Below are positions 39,525 to 47,651 of a DNA stretch of 56,501 nt, in pieces. Source of the stretch: JBHGXV01 sp041920505 (GTDB taxonomy: Bacteria > Bacillota > Bacilli > Brevibacillales > Brevibacillaceae); contig JBHGXV010000019.1 in the NCBI GenBank assembly GCA_041920505.1, positions 1-56,501 of the forward strand, given 5' to 3'. The position numbers and the translations under genes are program-made. The notes under the pieces were generated by a model. It was not told the DNA's origin. It did not search any database and worked only from the letters and a program-made list of their open reading frames with translations. Within the stretch, counting starts at the first letter, position 1. Every line of letters starts with the position of its first letter.

Positions 39525-40934
39525 TTATTTCACGACGTGGATCGGACGGCCCAGCGCCAGCTCGGCCGCTTCCATCGTCACTTCGGCCAAAGTCGGATGG
39601 GCGTGGATGGTCAGCTCGATGTCTTCGAGCGTCGCACCCATCTCGATCGCCAGCGCGATCTCGGCGATGATGTTGGACGCCTCCGGCCCGACGATCTGCG
39701 CTCCCAGCACCAGGCCGGTGCCTTTTTCCGCCACCAGTTTGACGAACCCTTCGCCGCTGTTGACGGAAAGCGCCCGCCCGTTGGCGGCAAACGGGAAACG
39801 TCCGGTGACGTAGTCGACGCCTTTTTCCTTCGCTTCTTTCTCGCTCATGCCCACACTGGCAATCTCCGGATCGGAGAAGACGACAGCCGGGATCACCTTG
39901 TAATCCACTTCCGCCGGATGGCCGGCAATCGCTTCCGCCGCCACCTTGCCTTCGTAGGAGGCTTTGTGCGCCAACGCCGGACCCGGGACGATATCGCCGA
40001 TCGCGTACACGTTCGGGATGTTGGTGCGGCCTTGTTTGTCCACCTTGATATAGCCGCGTTCGTCCATCTCGACGCCGATGTCTTTAAGCCCCAGTTCGTC
40101 GGTGTTGGGACGGCGTCCCACCGTCACCAGGACGTATTCGGCTTCAAAGGTTTTGGTCTCACCCTTGACCTCCGCCGTGACGATCACGCCGTTTTCCGTC
40201 TCTTCCATCCCTTTGGCCAATGCCTTGGTGTGGATCTCGACATGGTTTTTCTTCAGCTTGCGCTCTACCAGTCGGGTCATCTCCGCCTCGAAGCCCGGCA
40301 GGATCTGGTCGGAGCCTTCCAGGATCGTCACCTTGGTGCCGAAGCGGGCATAGACGCTGCCCAGTTCGATCCCGATATAGCCGCCGCCGATGACCACCAT
40401 GCTCTTCGGAATCTCGGTAAGCGACAGCGCTTCAGTGGACGAGAGCACGCGCTTGCCGAACGGGAACGCCGGCAGTTCGATCGGACGGGAGCCGGTGGCG
40501 ATGATGCAGTGGTTGAATTTGTAGCGGTTGACGTCGTATCCGTGGAACACGCGCACCTCGTTTTCGCTGACGAAAAGCGCTTCCCCGTTGATGACCTGGA
40601 TCTTGTTGCCCTTAAACAGTTGGCTGACACCGCCGGTCAGTTGTTTGACAATGCCCGCTTTCCACTCCTGCACCTTGGCGAAGTCCACTCGTACGTTATC
40701 GGCGAGAATCCCCATCGACTCGGACGCCTTGGCGTGTTCGTAGGTGTGGGAGGCGTGGATCAGCGCCTTGGACGGAATGCACCCCACGTTGAGGCAGACG
40801 CCGCCCACATTGCCTTTTTCCACGACCGTGACGCTTTTGCCCAACTGCGCGGCGCGGATGGCGGCCACGTAACCGCCCGGGCCCGCGCCGATGACGAGCA
40901 CATCTACTTCTGTGGTGAATTCTCCGACTACCAT
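39525..40934 (-). CDS. pdhD: Dihydrolipoyl dehydrogenase, E3 of pyruvate dehydrogenase
   Basis: 469 aa. FAD motif GAGPGGYVAA, redox-active disulfide in GGVCLNVGCIPSK, NAD motif GGGYIGIELG, second FAD motif NVYAIGDI, and the His-Glu pair in TIHAHPTLAE at the dimer interface. All complete. The ATG lies one base after the pdhC stop region, with GGAGGG in the end of pdhC. Last gene of the operon, with a terminator directly after. Confidence 0.96.
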   Translation of the reverse strand: MVVGEFTTEVDVLVIGAGPGGYVAAIRAAQLGKSVTVVEKGNVGGVCLNVGCIPSKALIHASHTYEHAKASESMGILADNVRVDFAKVQEWKAGIVKQLTGGVSQLFKGNKIQVINGEALFVSENEVRVFHGYDVNRYKFNHCIIATGSRPIELPAFPFGKRVLSSTEALSLTEIPKSMVVIGGGYIGIELGSVYARFGTKVTILEGSDQILPGFEAEMTRLVERKLKKNHVEIHTKALAKGMEETENGVIVTAEVKGETKTFEAEYVLVTVGRRPNTDELGLKDIGVEMDERGYIKVDKQGRTNIPNVYAIGDIVPGPALAHKASYEGKVAAEAIAGHPAEVDYKVIPAVVFSDPEIASVGMSEKEAKEKGVDYVTGRFPFAANGRALSVNSGEGFVKLVAEKGTGLVLGAQIVGPEASNIIAEIALAIEMGATLEDIELTIHAHPTLAEVTMEAAELALGRPIHVVK

Positions 40935-40935
40935 G

Positions 40936-42309
40936 TTATCCCTCCATCACCAACAGCGTCGGGTTTTCCAACAACTGTTTCACGTAGTTGACGAAGCGTT
41001 GCGCCGGTTCGCCGTCGATCAGGCGGTGGTCAAAGCTGAGCGACAGCGCCAGCACCGAAGCGACGACGATCTCGCCATTTTTCACGACCGGTTTTTCGCT
41101 GATGCGGCCGACGCCGAGGATCGCCACTTCCGGATGGTTGATGACCGGCGTAAAGAACATGCCGCCCGCCGAACCGATGTTGGTGATGCTGAAGGTGGAG
41201 CCTTTCAACTCGTCCGGCGTCGCCTTGCGGTCGCGCGCCTTCGCGGCCAGTTCGTTGATCTCGCTGGCGATTTCGAAGATCGACTTGCGGTCAGCCGCTT
41301 TGACCACCGGCACCAGAAGCCCTTCGTCGGTCGAAGTGGCGATGCCGATATTGTAATACTTTTTGTAGATAATCTCTTGTTTGTCGTCGTCGATCGAGGC
41401 GTTCAGTTCCGGGAATTTCTTCAGACCGGCGACGACCGCCTTGACGATGAACGGCAGATAGGTCAGCTTGATTCCTTTTTGTTCAGCCAGCGGCTTGCCT
41501 TGTTTGCGCAGGGCCACCAGTTCGGTCACGTCCACTTCGTCGAAAATGGTGACGTGCGGCGCCGTGTACTTGGATTTGACCATCGCCTTGGCAATCGCCT
41601 TGCGGATGCCCTTGAGCGGCACGCGCTCCTCCACTTCGCCTGCTTGCGGCGCGTAGTGTACGGTCGGTGTCGCCGCCTGGGCAGCTACGTTGGCCGCAAC
41701 GGCCGCTTGAGTCGCCTCTGCCGGTTGCGCCTCTTGCGGTGTTGCCGCTGCTGCCGCGCCCGAGAGGAAGCGATCCACGTCTTCGCGGGTGATGCGGCCC
41801 AGTTTGCCGGTGCCCGGCACCTGTGCCAGGTTGACGCCTTTTTCCCGCGCGTATTTGCGCACGGACGGGGTGGCCAGAATGTGCTCGCGGTTCACGACAG
41901 GCGCCTGCGCGGCCGCCGGTGCCGCTGCCGGTGTGTCAAGCGGCTGGCTTGCATTGGCGTTGATTTGCGCGCCGATGTCGCAGCCAGGCTCCACCCCTGC
42001 TGCCGGTTGTGTCGGTGCCGCTTGCGCGGGAGCATCGTGACCGTGTACCGGCTGGTTCGGTACCTCGCCTTCCACTTCAAATACGACAAGGGTATCGCCG
42101 ACGACGGCGACGGTTCCTTCTGCCACCTTCAGCTCCAGCACTTTTCCGTTCACCGGAGACGGGATTTCGACGACTGCCTTATCGTTTTGCACTTCCAGGA
42201 TCACCTGGTCTTCCGTGACGGTATCGCCGGGCTGCACGTGCCACTTGACGATCTCGCCTTCGTGAATGCCTTCCCCGATGTCCGGGAGTTTGAATTCGAA
42301 ACGACTCAC
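40936..42309 (-). CDS. pdhC: Dihydrolipoamide acetyltransferase, E2 of pyruvate dehydrogenase
   Basis: 457 aa. A single lipoyl domain (1-80) has the lipoylated Lys in QNDKAVVEI. An Ala/Pro/Gln-rich linker follows, then the peripheral-subunit binding domain (ATPSVRKYAREKG...GRITREDV) and a second flexible linker. The catalytic domain ends with SFDHRLIDG (active-site His and Asp). The lipoyl Lys context DKAVVE is the Bacillus type. Separated from pdhB by 83 bases that hold a hairpin (listed separately). Confidence 0.95.
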   Translation of the reverse strand: MSRFEFKLPDIGEGIHEGEIVKWHVQPGDTVTEDQVILEVQNDKAVVEIPSPVNGKVLELKVAEGTVAVVGDTLVVFEVEGEVPNQPVHGHDAPAQAAPTQPAAGVEPGCDIGAQINANASQPLDTPAAAPAAAQAPVVNREHILATPSVRKYAREKGVNLAQVPGTGKLGRITREDVDRFLSGAAAAATPQEAQPAEATQAAVAANVAAQAATPTVHYAPQAGEVEERVPLKGIRKAIAKAMVKSKYTAPHVTIFDEVDVTELVALRKQGKPLAEQKGIKLTYLPFIVKAVVAGLKKFPELNASIDDDKQEIIYKKYYNIGIATSTDEGLLVPVVKAADRKSIFEIASEINELAAKARDRKATPDELKGSTFSITNIGSAGGMFFTPVINHPEVAILGVGRISEKPVVKNGEIVVASVLALSLSFDHRLIDGEPAQRFVNYVKQLLENPTLLVMEG

Positions 42310-42355
42310 CGCTGTTCCCTCCTAGTCAATTCAACTGTAACGATGCGGAAAAGAA

Positions 42356-42377
42356 GGCGGAAAGCTGCCTTTCCGCC
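42356..42377 (-). promoter_or_regulatory. Hairpin between pdhB and pdhC
   Basis: Perfect 9-bp arms GGCGGAAAG and CTTTCCGCC with a 4-nt loop, followed by TTCTTTT on the minus strand. It could act as a partial terminator or RNase-processing site that lowers E2/E3 relative to E1. The gap between pdhB and pdhC is the only long one in the operon. Confidence 0.5.
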
Positions 42378-42392
42378 GTGTTCATCTCACCA

Positions 42393-43373
42393 TCAGAAGT
42401 CCAGTACCTGTGTCAGCCCGTCGATTACGCGTTTCACGTCAGGCAGCCAGATATCCTCGGCTTGCGCAAACGGATAGACGGTGTCCGGAGCGGTCACGCG
42501 CAGGACAGGCGCTTCCAGGTGGAGAATCGCTTTTTCATTGATTTGGGCGATGATTTCGGCAGCGGCCCCCGCCGATTTTTGCGCTTCCTGCACCACAATC
42601 GCACGGTTGGTCTTTTTGATGGAGTTGATCACTGTTTCCATGTCAAGCGGCGCGATCGTGCGCAGGTCGATCACTTCCACTTTCGCGCCGCGCGCCTTTT
42701 CGATCTCCTCGGCCGCTTTCAGGCTGGTATGAACCATCGCGCCATAGGTGATGATGGTAACATCGCTGCCCTCTCTCACCACGTTGGCCTTGCCGAGCGG
42801 AATCGTGTACTCGCCCTCCGGCACCTCGCCGCGGAAGGAACGGTACAGTTTCATGTGCTCAAGGAAGATGACCGGATCGTTGTCGCGAATCGCGGAGATC
42901 AACAGTCCCTTCGCGTCGTACGGATTGGACGGGATGACCACTTTTACCCCCGGCGTTTGCACGAACAACCCTTCGAGCGAGTCGGCGTGCAACTCCGGCG
43001 TTTTCACGCCGCCGCCAAACGGCGAACGGATCGTGATCGGGCTGTGATAACGCCCGCCGGAACGGTAGCGCATCCGCGCCGCCTGGGAAGCGATCGCGTC
43101 AAACGTCTCAAACACGAAGCCGAAGAACTGGATTTCGGCTACCGGACGGAATCCGTTGATGCTAAGCCCCACAGCCAGCCCGCCGATGCCGGACTCGGCC
43201 AGCGGCGTGTCGAACACGCGGTGTTCGCCGAACTCTTTTTGCAATCCTTCGGTGGCGCGGAACACGCCGCCGTTTTTCCCCACGTCCTCGCCGAAGACGA
43301 GGACTTTTTCGTCGCGCGCCAGCTCAACGCGCAACGCATCGGTAATCGCTTGAATCATCGTCATTTGCGCCAT
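42393..43373 (-). CDS. pdhB: Pyruvate dehydrogenase E1 component, beta subunit
   Basis: 326 aa, the usual length. Conserved blocks: GEDVGKNGGVFRATEGL, FDTPLAESGIGGLAVGL, GFRPVAEIQF, MRYRSGG, RSPFGGGV and HSLEG-like HADSLEG. The transketolase C-terminal domain ends with IVVQEAQKSAG. Forms the alpha2beta2 E1 with PdhA. The start ATG is three bases after the pdhA stop. Confidence 0.95.
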   Translation of the reverse strand: MAQMTMIQAITDALRVELARDEKVLVFGEDVGKNGGVFRATEGLQKEFGEHRVFDTPLAESGIGGLAVGLSINGFRPVAEIQFFGFVFETFDAIASQAARMRYRSGGRYHSPITIRSPFGGGVKTPELHADSLEGLFVQTPGVKVVIPSNPYDAKGLLISAIRDNDPVIFLEHMKLYRSFRGEVPEGEYTIPLGKANVVREGSDVTIITYGAMVHTSLKAAEEIEKARGAKVEVIDLRTIAPLDMETVINSIKKTNRAIVVQEAQKSAGAAAEIIAQINEKAILHLEAPVLRVTAPDTVYPFAQAEDIWLPDVKRVIDGLTQVLDF

Positions 43374-43376
43374 GGC

Positions 43377-44462
43377 TTACTTCGACTCCTTCGCCTGATA
43401 TTCTGCCTTTTGCGCTTCAAGCTCTGGAGGCAGGGTTTCAAACATCACATCGATCAGCTCGGACACTTTCATTTTCGGGTACTCATCCGCTTGCTTGATC
43501 GCGTCGGCCACCGCCTGTTTCGCCTCTTCGATCGCCGCTTCCTCGTCTTTTTCCGACCAGAGCCCTTTGGCTTCGAGGAACTTGCGGAAACGGATCAGCG
43601 GGTCGCGTTGCTCCCATTCGCCCTGCTCTTCGCTGGTGCGGTAGCGGGTCGGGTCGTCCCCGGCCATGGTGTGCGGACCGTAACGGTAGGTCAGGGCCTC
43701 GATCAGCGTCGCACCTTCCCCGTTCAGCGCGCGTTCTCTTGCATCCTGGGTCGCCTTGATGACCGCAAGAACGTCCATCCCGTCGACGCGCACGCCCGCG
43801 ATACCGGCGGCCACCGCCTTGACGGCGATGGATTCGGCAGCTGTTTGCTTTTCAAACGGAACGGAGATGGCGTATCCGTTGTTTTGCGAGAAGAAGATCA
43901 CCGGAAGTTTGTAGACCCCGGCGAAGTTCATGCCTTCGTAAAAATCGCCCTGCGAGGTGGCACCGTCGCCGAAGTAGGTAATCGCGACGCGCTTTTCATT
44001 GCGCAGCTTGAAGCCCATCGCCACGCCCGCCGCTTGCGTACATTGGGCGGCGATGATGATTTGCGGCATCAGCACATTGACGCCTTCCGGAATTTGGCCG
44101 CCGTGAATGTGGCCGCGCGAGTACAAAAACGCCTGGTACATCGGATAGCCGTGCCACACCATTTGCGGAATGTCGCGATAGCTCGGAAGCAGGAAGTCTT
44201 CCTTGGACATCGAAGAAATCGAACCGATCATCGACGCTTCCTGACCGGCAACCGGCGCGTAGAAGCCGAGACGGCCCTGCCGGTTCAGGCTGATCGCCCG
44301 TTGGTCCCAGACGCGGGTAAACACCATGCGGCGCATGATTTCGCGCATCTCTTCATCGGTGAGGTTCGGCATCAGGTCCGGACGCACGACAGTCCCGTCC
44401 AAAGACAGGATCTGCAACGGAGCATGATTGCCTTTTTGTTCTACTGCAGCAGAAACGCTCAT
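43377..44462 (-). CDS. pdhA: Pyruvate dehydrogenase E1 component, alpha subunit
   Basis: 361 aa. The TPP motif GDGATSQGDFYEGMNFAGVY...NNGYAIS is complete, and the phosphorylation-loop region YRYGPHTMAGDDPTRYR is typical of the Bacillus type. The start MSVSAAVEQ is chosen for GAGGTG upstream; a GTG three codons earlier is part of that site. First gene of pdhABCD, whose complex converts pyruvate to acetyl-CoA and NADH under oxic conditions. Confidence 0.95.
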   Translation of the reverse strand: MSVSAAVEQKGNHAPLQILSLDGTVVRPDLMPNLTDEEMREIMRRMVFTRVWDQRAISLNRQGRLGFYAPVAGQEASMIGSISSMSKEDFLLPSYRDIPQMVWHGYPMYQAFLYSRGHIHGGQIPEGVNVLMPQIIIAAQCTQAAGVAMGFKLRNEKRVAITYFGDGATSQGDFYEGMNFAGVYKLPVIFFSQNNGYAISVPFEKQTAAESIAVKAVAAGIAGVRVDGMDVLAVIKATQDARERALNGEGATLIEALTYRYGPHTMAGDDPTRYRTSEEQGEWEQRDPLIRFRKFLEAKGLWSEKDEEAAIEEAKQAVADAIKQADEYPKMKVSELIDVMFETLPPELEAQKAEYQAKESK

Positions 44463-44710
44463 CGTTTTCACCTCTTCATTGGAGTGAGAAATAGCGGTAC
44501 GACGTGATATGCGTGAAGCGCTGTCATATTGATTCCCGAAAACTGTTATACTTCAGTTTCGAAGCTGTTTCCGTTGTTACAATACCGCTAATACAGGGTT
44601 TATTTCCTTCCTGTTATCATTTATCATAAGTTCTGTACCATTAATTTTCAAGCACTTTTTACTCTTTGCATTGTAAAAACGTTATTAAATAGAAGAAGGA
44701 GGCTCTGTCC

Positions 44711-45445
44711 GTGACCGACTACCTCAAACGCACCATTGTCAAGGAAGAGGTGCCGAGCACCCTGCTCGATGCCCCCCGCTCGCTGAAAATCTATCTGCCA
44801 CCCGGATATAACGAGATGTTGTCATACCCGGTGGTGTACTGCCAGGACGGCAACGAATTTTTTACCATGGGCCGCATCGCCACCCTGGCCAACCGTCTGA
44901 TTCTGGAAGAAAACATGGACCCGATGATCATCGTCGGCGTCTCGGTGGAGCGCAACAAGCGGACCAGCGAATACTCTGCCGTCGGATCGCGCAACGAGGC
45001 GTACAAGCGTTTTTTTGCTGAAGAACTGCTGCCCTACATCGAAGCGCGTTATCCCGTTAGGCGCGAGGCGTCCGCTCGCGTGCTGGCCGGCGACTCGCTG
45101 GGCGGCACCGTCTCGCTGCACCTGGCGCTCGACTACCCGCACTTGTTCGCCAACGTGCTCTCCCTCTCCGGCGCCTACTTCCAGCCGACGCTGGAGCGGA
45201 TCGCCCGGGAATCCGACCTCTCGTGGCTCCATCTGTGGATGATCGTCGGACTGGACGAGACCAGTGTGGAGACACACATCGGCACCTTCGACTTCGTCGA
45301 CTGGAACCGACGGGCGAAAGAGGCACTTCAGACCAAAGGCGCCCGGCTGCTCTACACGGAAAAACCGGGCGTGCACACCTGGGGATTCTGGCAGCAGGTG
45401 TTACCCGAGGGGCTGCGCCACTTTTTCCCGGGCGTGCCTTTGTGA
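44711..45445 (+). CDS. Alpha/beta-hydrolase of the esterase D/Fes family
   Basis: 244 aa, GTG start with AAGGAGG upstream. The nucleophile elbow is LAGDSLGGTVS (G-x-S-x-G), and the C-terminal His lies in KPGVHTWGFWQ; the acid is probably in GLDETSVETH. The N-terminal SLKIYLPPGYNEMLSYPVVYCQDG block is typical of PF00756 putative esterases (Fes, feruloyl, YbbA/YuiI-like trilactone hydrolases). No siderophore genes are nearby, so the substrate stays open. No signal peptide, so cytoplasmic. Confidence 0.8.
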   Translation: MTDYLKRTIVKEEVPSTLLDAPRSLKIYLPPGYNEMLSYPVVYCQDGNEFFTMGRIATLANRLILEENMDPMIIVGVSVERNKRTSEYSAVGSRNEAYKRFFAEELLPYIEARYPVRREASARVLAGDSLGGTVSLHLALDYPHLFANVLSLSGAYFQPTLERIARESDLSWLHLWMIVGLDETSVETHIGTFDFVDWNRRAKEALQTKGARLLYTEKPGVHTWGFWQQVLPEGLRHFFPGVPL

Positions 45446-45459
45446 CGGAAACGGCTTTA

Positions 45460-45490
45460 CGCTCCGGTTTGCCAGAGATAAACCGGAGCG
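45460..45490. terminator. Hairpin after the esterase gene
   Basis: Arms CGCTCCGGTTT and AAACCGGAGCG with a 9-nt loop. No T-run follows on the plus strand, so it could act weakly. Confidence 0.45.
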
Positions 45491-45518
45491 CACACAAATT
45501 TACATAATAATTATTATG

Positions 45519-45713
45519 TCAATATAAGCCGTTGATCTCGCGAATCTGCTCGTACGGGTAATGACGTCCGTCGGTCAGGGTGATCCCCTGTCTGGTCGCC
45601 TCGGCAATCTCGCCTGCCACCTGTTGTTCGTCGTGCAGTATGATGTTGACGATTTTGCTCTCGTCGCGATGCATCTGATTGTTGATCTTCTCCCGCTGTT
45701 TGGCAGAAATCAT
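45519..45713 (-). CDS. 64-aa protein of unknown function
   Basis: ATG 45713 has GAGGG six bases before. The peptide has an N-terminal helix (ISAKQREKINNQMHRDES), then beta-type sequence (KIVNIILHDEQQVAGEIAEA, GITLTDGRHYPYEQIREING). The end 'TDGRHYPYEQI' resembles the C-terminal barrel of YolD-like proteins, but the match is weak. An alternative start lies two codons upstream. It is divergent from the lysine riboswitch. Confidence 0.6.
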   Translation of the reverse strand: MISAKQREKINNQMHRDESKIVNIILHDEQQVAGEIAEATRQGITLTDGRHYPYEQIREINGLY

Positions 45714-45803
45714 CCGCATCCCTCACTTTCTGTCAGAGTACCCATAGTATCTCTTGCGCCGAATGGATTTACTCGCCAGACCAGGAGACTTCCGTCCGCT
45801 TGG

Positions 45804-45832
45804 TTGACGGACAATTGATTTATTGATAAAAT
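45804..45832 (+). promoter_or_regulatory. Promoter of the lysine-riboswitch transcript
   Basis: TTGACG, 17 bases, TAAAAT: a good sigma-A promoter about 45 bp before the riboswitch aptamer. Confidence 0.7.
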
Positions 45833-45881
45833 GATTCATGTTGTGAAAAAACACATACGAATCCTCATCATTGTTCTCGGA

Positions 45882-46056
45882 TGAGGTAGAGGTCGCGGTT
45901 GATCAAGAGTAGCGGACGTGAGGCCAGTGGGGCCGTTAACCGTCCGGCGAAAGGGATCGCCGCCGAAGCTTGCGCGAGGCCACTCCCCGCGCTTGCTGGG
46001 ACTGCATCGAACAGGTGCAGGACTGTCACAGGGCCACCTGTGGAGTGCTATCTTGG
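45882..46056 (+). promoter_or_regulatory. Lysine riboswitch (L-box)
   Basis: The conserved L-box elements appear in order: GAGGTAGAGGTCGCGG, then AAGAGTAGC (45905-45913), GCCGAAGC (45962-45969), TTGCTGGGACTGCATC (45993-46008), GACTGTCAC (46021-46029) and GTGGAGTGCTATC (46040-46052). These are the core five-stem aptamer parts that bind lysine. The expression platform is a hairpin GTTTCC/GGAAAC at 46071-46086 followed by a terminator, so high lysine should stop transcription into the permease gene. Confidence 0.93.
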
Positions 46057-46085
46057 TGAGACGGGGTGCGGGTTTCCAGATGGAA

Positions 46086-46120
46086 ACGCCGTGAACGTTC
46101 GTTCACAGCGTTTTTTTGTT
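46086..46120 (+). terminator. Riboswitch-controlled intrinsic terminator
   Basis: Arms AACGCCGTGAAC and GTTCACAGCGTT with a 4-nt loop (one mismatch), then seven T. It is 45 bp before the permease start, the expected place for an L-box attenuator. Confidence 0.85.
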
Positions 46121-46163
46121 TTTTGTTTTTTCATCGCATTACTGCACTACAGGAGGAAAGAGT

Positions 46164-47597
46164 ATGCAAAACAGACAATGGGGCTTCTGGATGCTGGCGG
46201 CGTTCGTCGTCGGCAACATGGTTGGCTCCGGTATCTTCATGCTTCCCAGTTCGCTGGCCAACACCGCCAGTCCGCTCGGCGTAACCCTGGCCTGGCTGTT
46301 GACCGGCCTGGGCGTACTCGCGATTGCGCTCGTCTTCGGCACGCTCTCCGTCAGGCGGCCTGAATTGACGGCCGGTCCGCAAAGCTACGCCCGTGCCATG
46401 TTCCGCTCCACGCGCGCCGGCAACGTCGCCGGGTTCAGCATGATCTGGGGCTACTGGGTGGCCAACTGGTCGGGCAACGTGGCGATTATCACCACGCTGG
46501 CCGGTTATTTGTCGACGTTTTTCCCCATCATGAAGGACGAAACCGTCCTGTTTACGATTGGATCGTTCCCGGTGCAACTGGGCCGTCTCGCCACGTTTTT
46601 GGTCTGCACCGCACTGTTGTGGGGCATTCACCTGATCCTGGTGCGGGGGTTGAACGGAGCCGGCAAGCTGAATTTTTTCGCCACCGCCACCAAGGTCATC
46701 GGGTTTCTTTTGTTCATCGTCGCCGCCTTGTTCGCGTTTGACAAGACCAATCTCCTGCCGTTTTACGCGCCGGTAACCGACAAGGACGGCGGGGTACACC
46801 TGCTGGGCGATCAGATCAATCTGGCGGCGCTCTCTACCCTGTGGGCGTTTGTCGGGATCGAATCGGCCGTTGTTCTCTCCGGCCGAGCCCGCTCCCAGCG
46901 CGACGTCAAATGGGCAACCATCTGCGGCCTGTTGATCGCCGTGGGCTTTTACATGGGGATTACGATGCTGACGATGGGCGTCCTGCCGCAAGACGCGCTC
47001 AAAGCTTCGGACAAGCCGCTCGTCGACGCGCTCAGCCGCATCATCGGCGACTCGGGCGCCACCTTGATGGCCCTGCTCGCCGTCGCATCGCTTCTCGGCG
47101 CCACGATCGGCTGGATTCTCTTAAGCGCTGAAGTTCCTTATCAAGGGGCTGTGTCCGGGACGTTCCCGCGCTACTTCGGCAAGGTTAACAAGCACGGCAG
47201 CCCGACCAGTTCGCTGTTGACGACCAACCTGATGTCGCAGGCATTCATCTTTTCCACCATCTCCGGCACCATCGCCGAAGCGTTCACGTTTGTGACGACC
47301 GTAGCCACCCTGGCCTACCTGATCCCGTACTTCGTCTCCGCTGTCTACCAGACCAAGCTGGTGCTCACCGGCGAGACATACGGCAATCAGACCGGGTCCC
47401 GACTCAAAGACGGCGTCATCGGTCTTTTGGCCCTGATCTACTCCGCGTGGGTGATCAAAAGCGGCACATCGGATGTGAAGACGTTTATTCTCGGCGTCGG
47501 GTTGTTCCTGGTCGGATTTGCGATCTACCCGTTGTTCCAGCAAAAATCGCAACCCGTCGAGGCTGGCGCCACTGTGGCCGCCGACCAACAGGCCTAA
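46164..47597 (+). CDS. APA-family amino-acid permease, probable lysine transporter
   Basis: 477 aa with about 12 membrane helices. The APC signature GNMVGSGIFMLP lies in helix 1, and FVGIESAVVLSGRA in the helix 6 region. The family comprises basic amino-acid/polyamine antiporters such as ArcD, LysP-like and YvsH. Lysine is inferred because the transcript begins with an L-box, as for YvsH of B. subtilis. AGGAGG lies seven bases before ATG. Confidence 0.88.
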   Translation: MQNRQWGFWMLAAFVVGNMVGSGIFMLPSSLANTASPLGVTLAWLLTGLGVLAIALVFGTLSVRRPELTAGPQSYARAMFRSTRAGNVAGFSMIWGYWVANWSGNVAIITTLAGYLSTFFPIMKDETVLFTIGSFPVQLGRLATFLVCTALLWGIHLILVRGLNGAGKLNFFATATKVIGFLLFIVAALFAFDKTNLLPFYAPVTDKDGGVHLLGDQINLAALSTLWAFVGIESAVVLSGRARSQRDVKWATICGLLIAVGFYMGITMLTMGVLPQDALKASDKPLVDALSRIIGDSGATLMALLAVASLLGATIGWILLSAEVPYQGAVSGTFPRYFGKVNKHGSPTSSLLTTNLMSQAFIFSTISGTIAEAFTFVTTVATLAYLIPYFVSAVYQTKLVLTGETYGNQTGSRLKDGVIGLLALIYSAWVIKSGTSDVKTFILGVGLFLVGFAIYPLFQQKSQPVEAGATVAADQQA

Positions 47598-47610
47598 ACA
47601 CCGCAACAGC

Positions 47611-47647
47611 AAAAAGGAGAGGTTCCCCAAAGGGCCTCTCCTTTTTT
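47611..47647. terminator. Bidirectional terminator between permease and porAB
   Basis: Arms AAAAGGAGAGG and CCTCTCCTTTT with a 12-nt loop and A/T runs at both ends, between two converging genes. Confidence 0.85.
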
Positions 47648-47651
47648 GTGC

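Noticed and set aside
46091..46104. LexA-like GAAC-N4-GTTC sequence
   Set aside because: It is the loop-proximal stem of the riboswitch terminator, where such symmetry is expected, and the neighbouring gene is not an SOS gene.
45899..46363. Open frame of 154 codons across the lysine riboswitch
   Set aside because: It overlaps the aptamer, the terminator and the permease start; no ribosome site and no domain.
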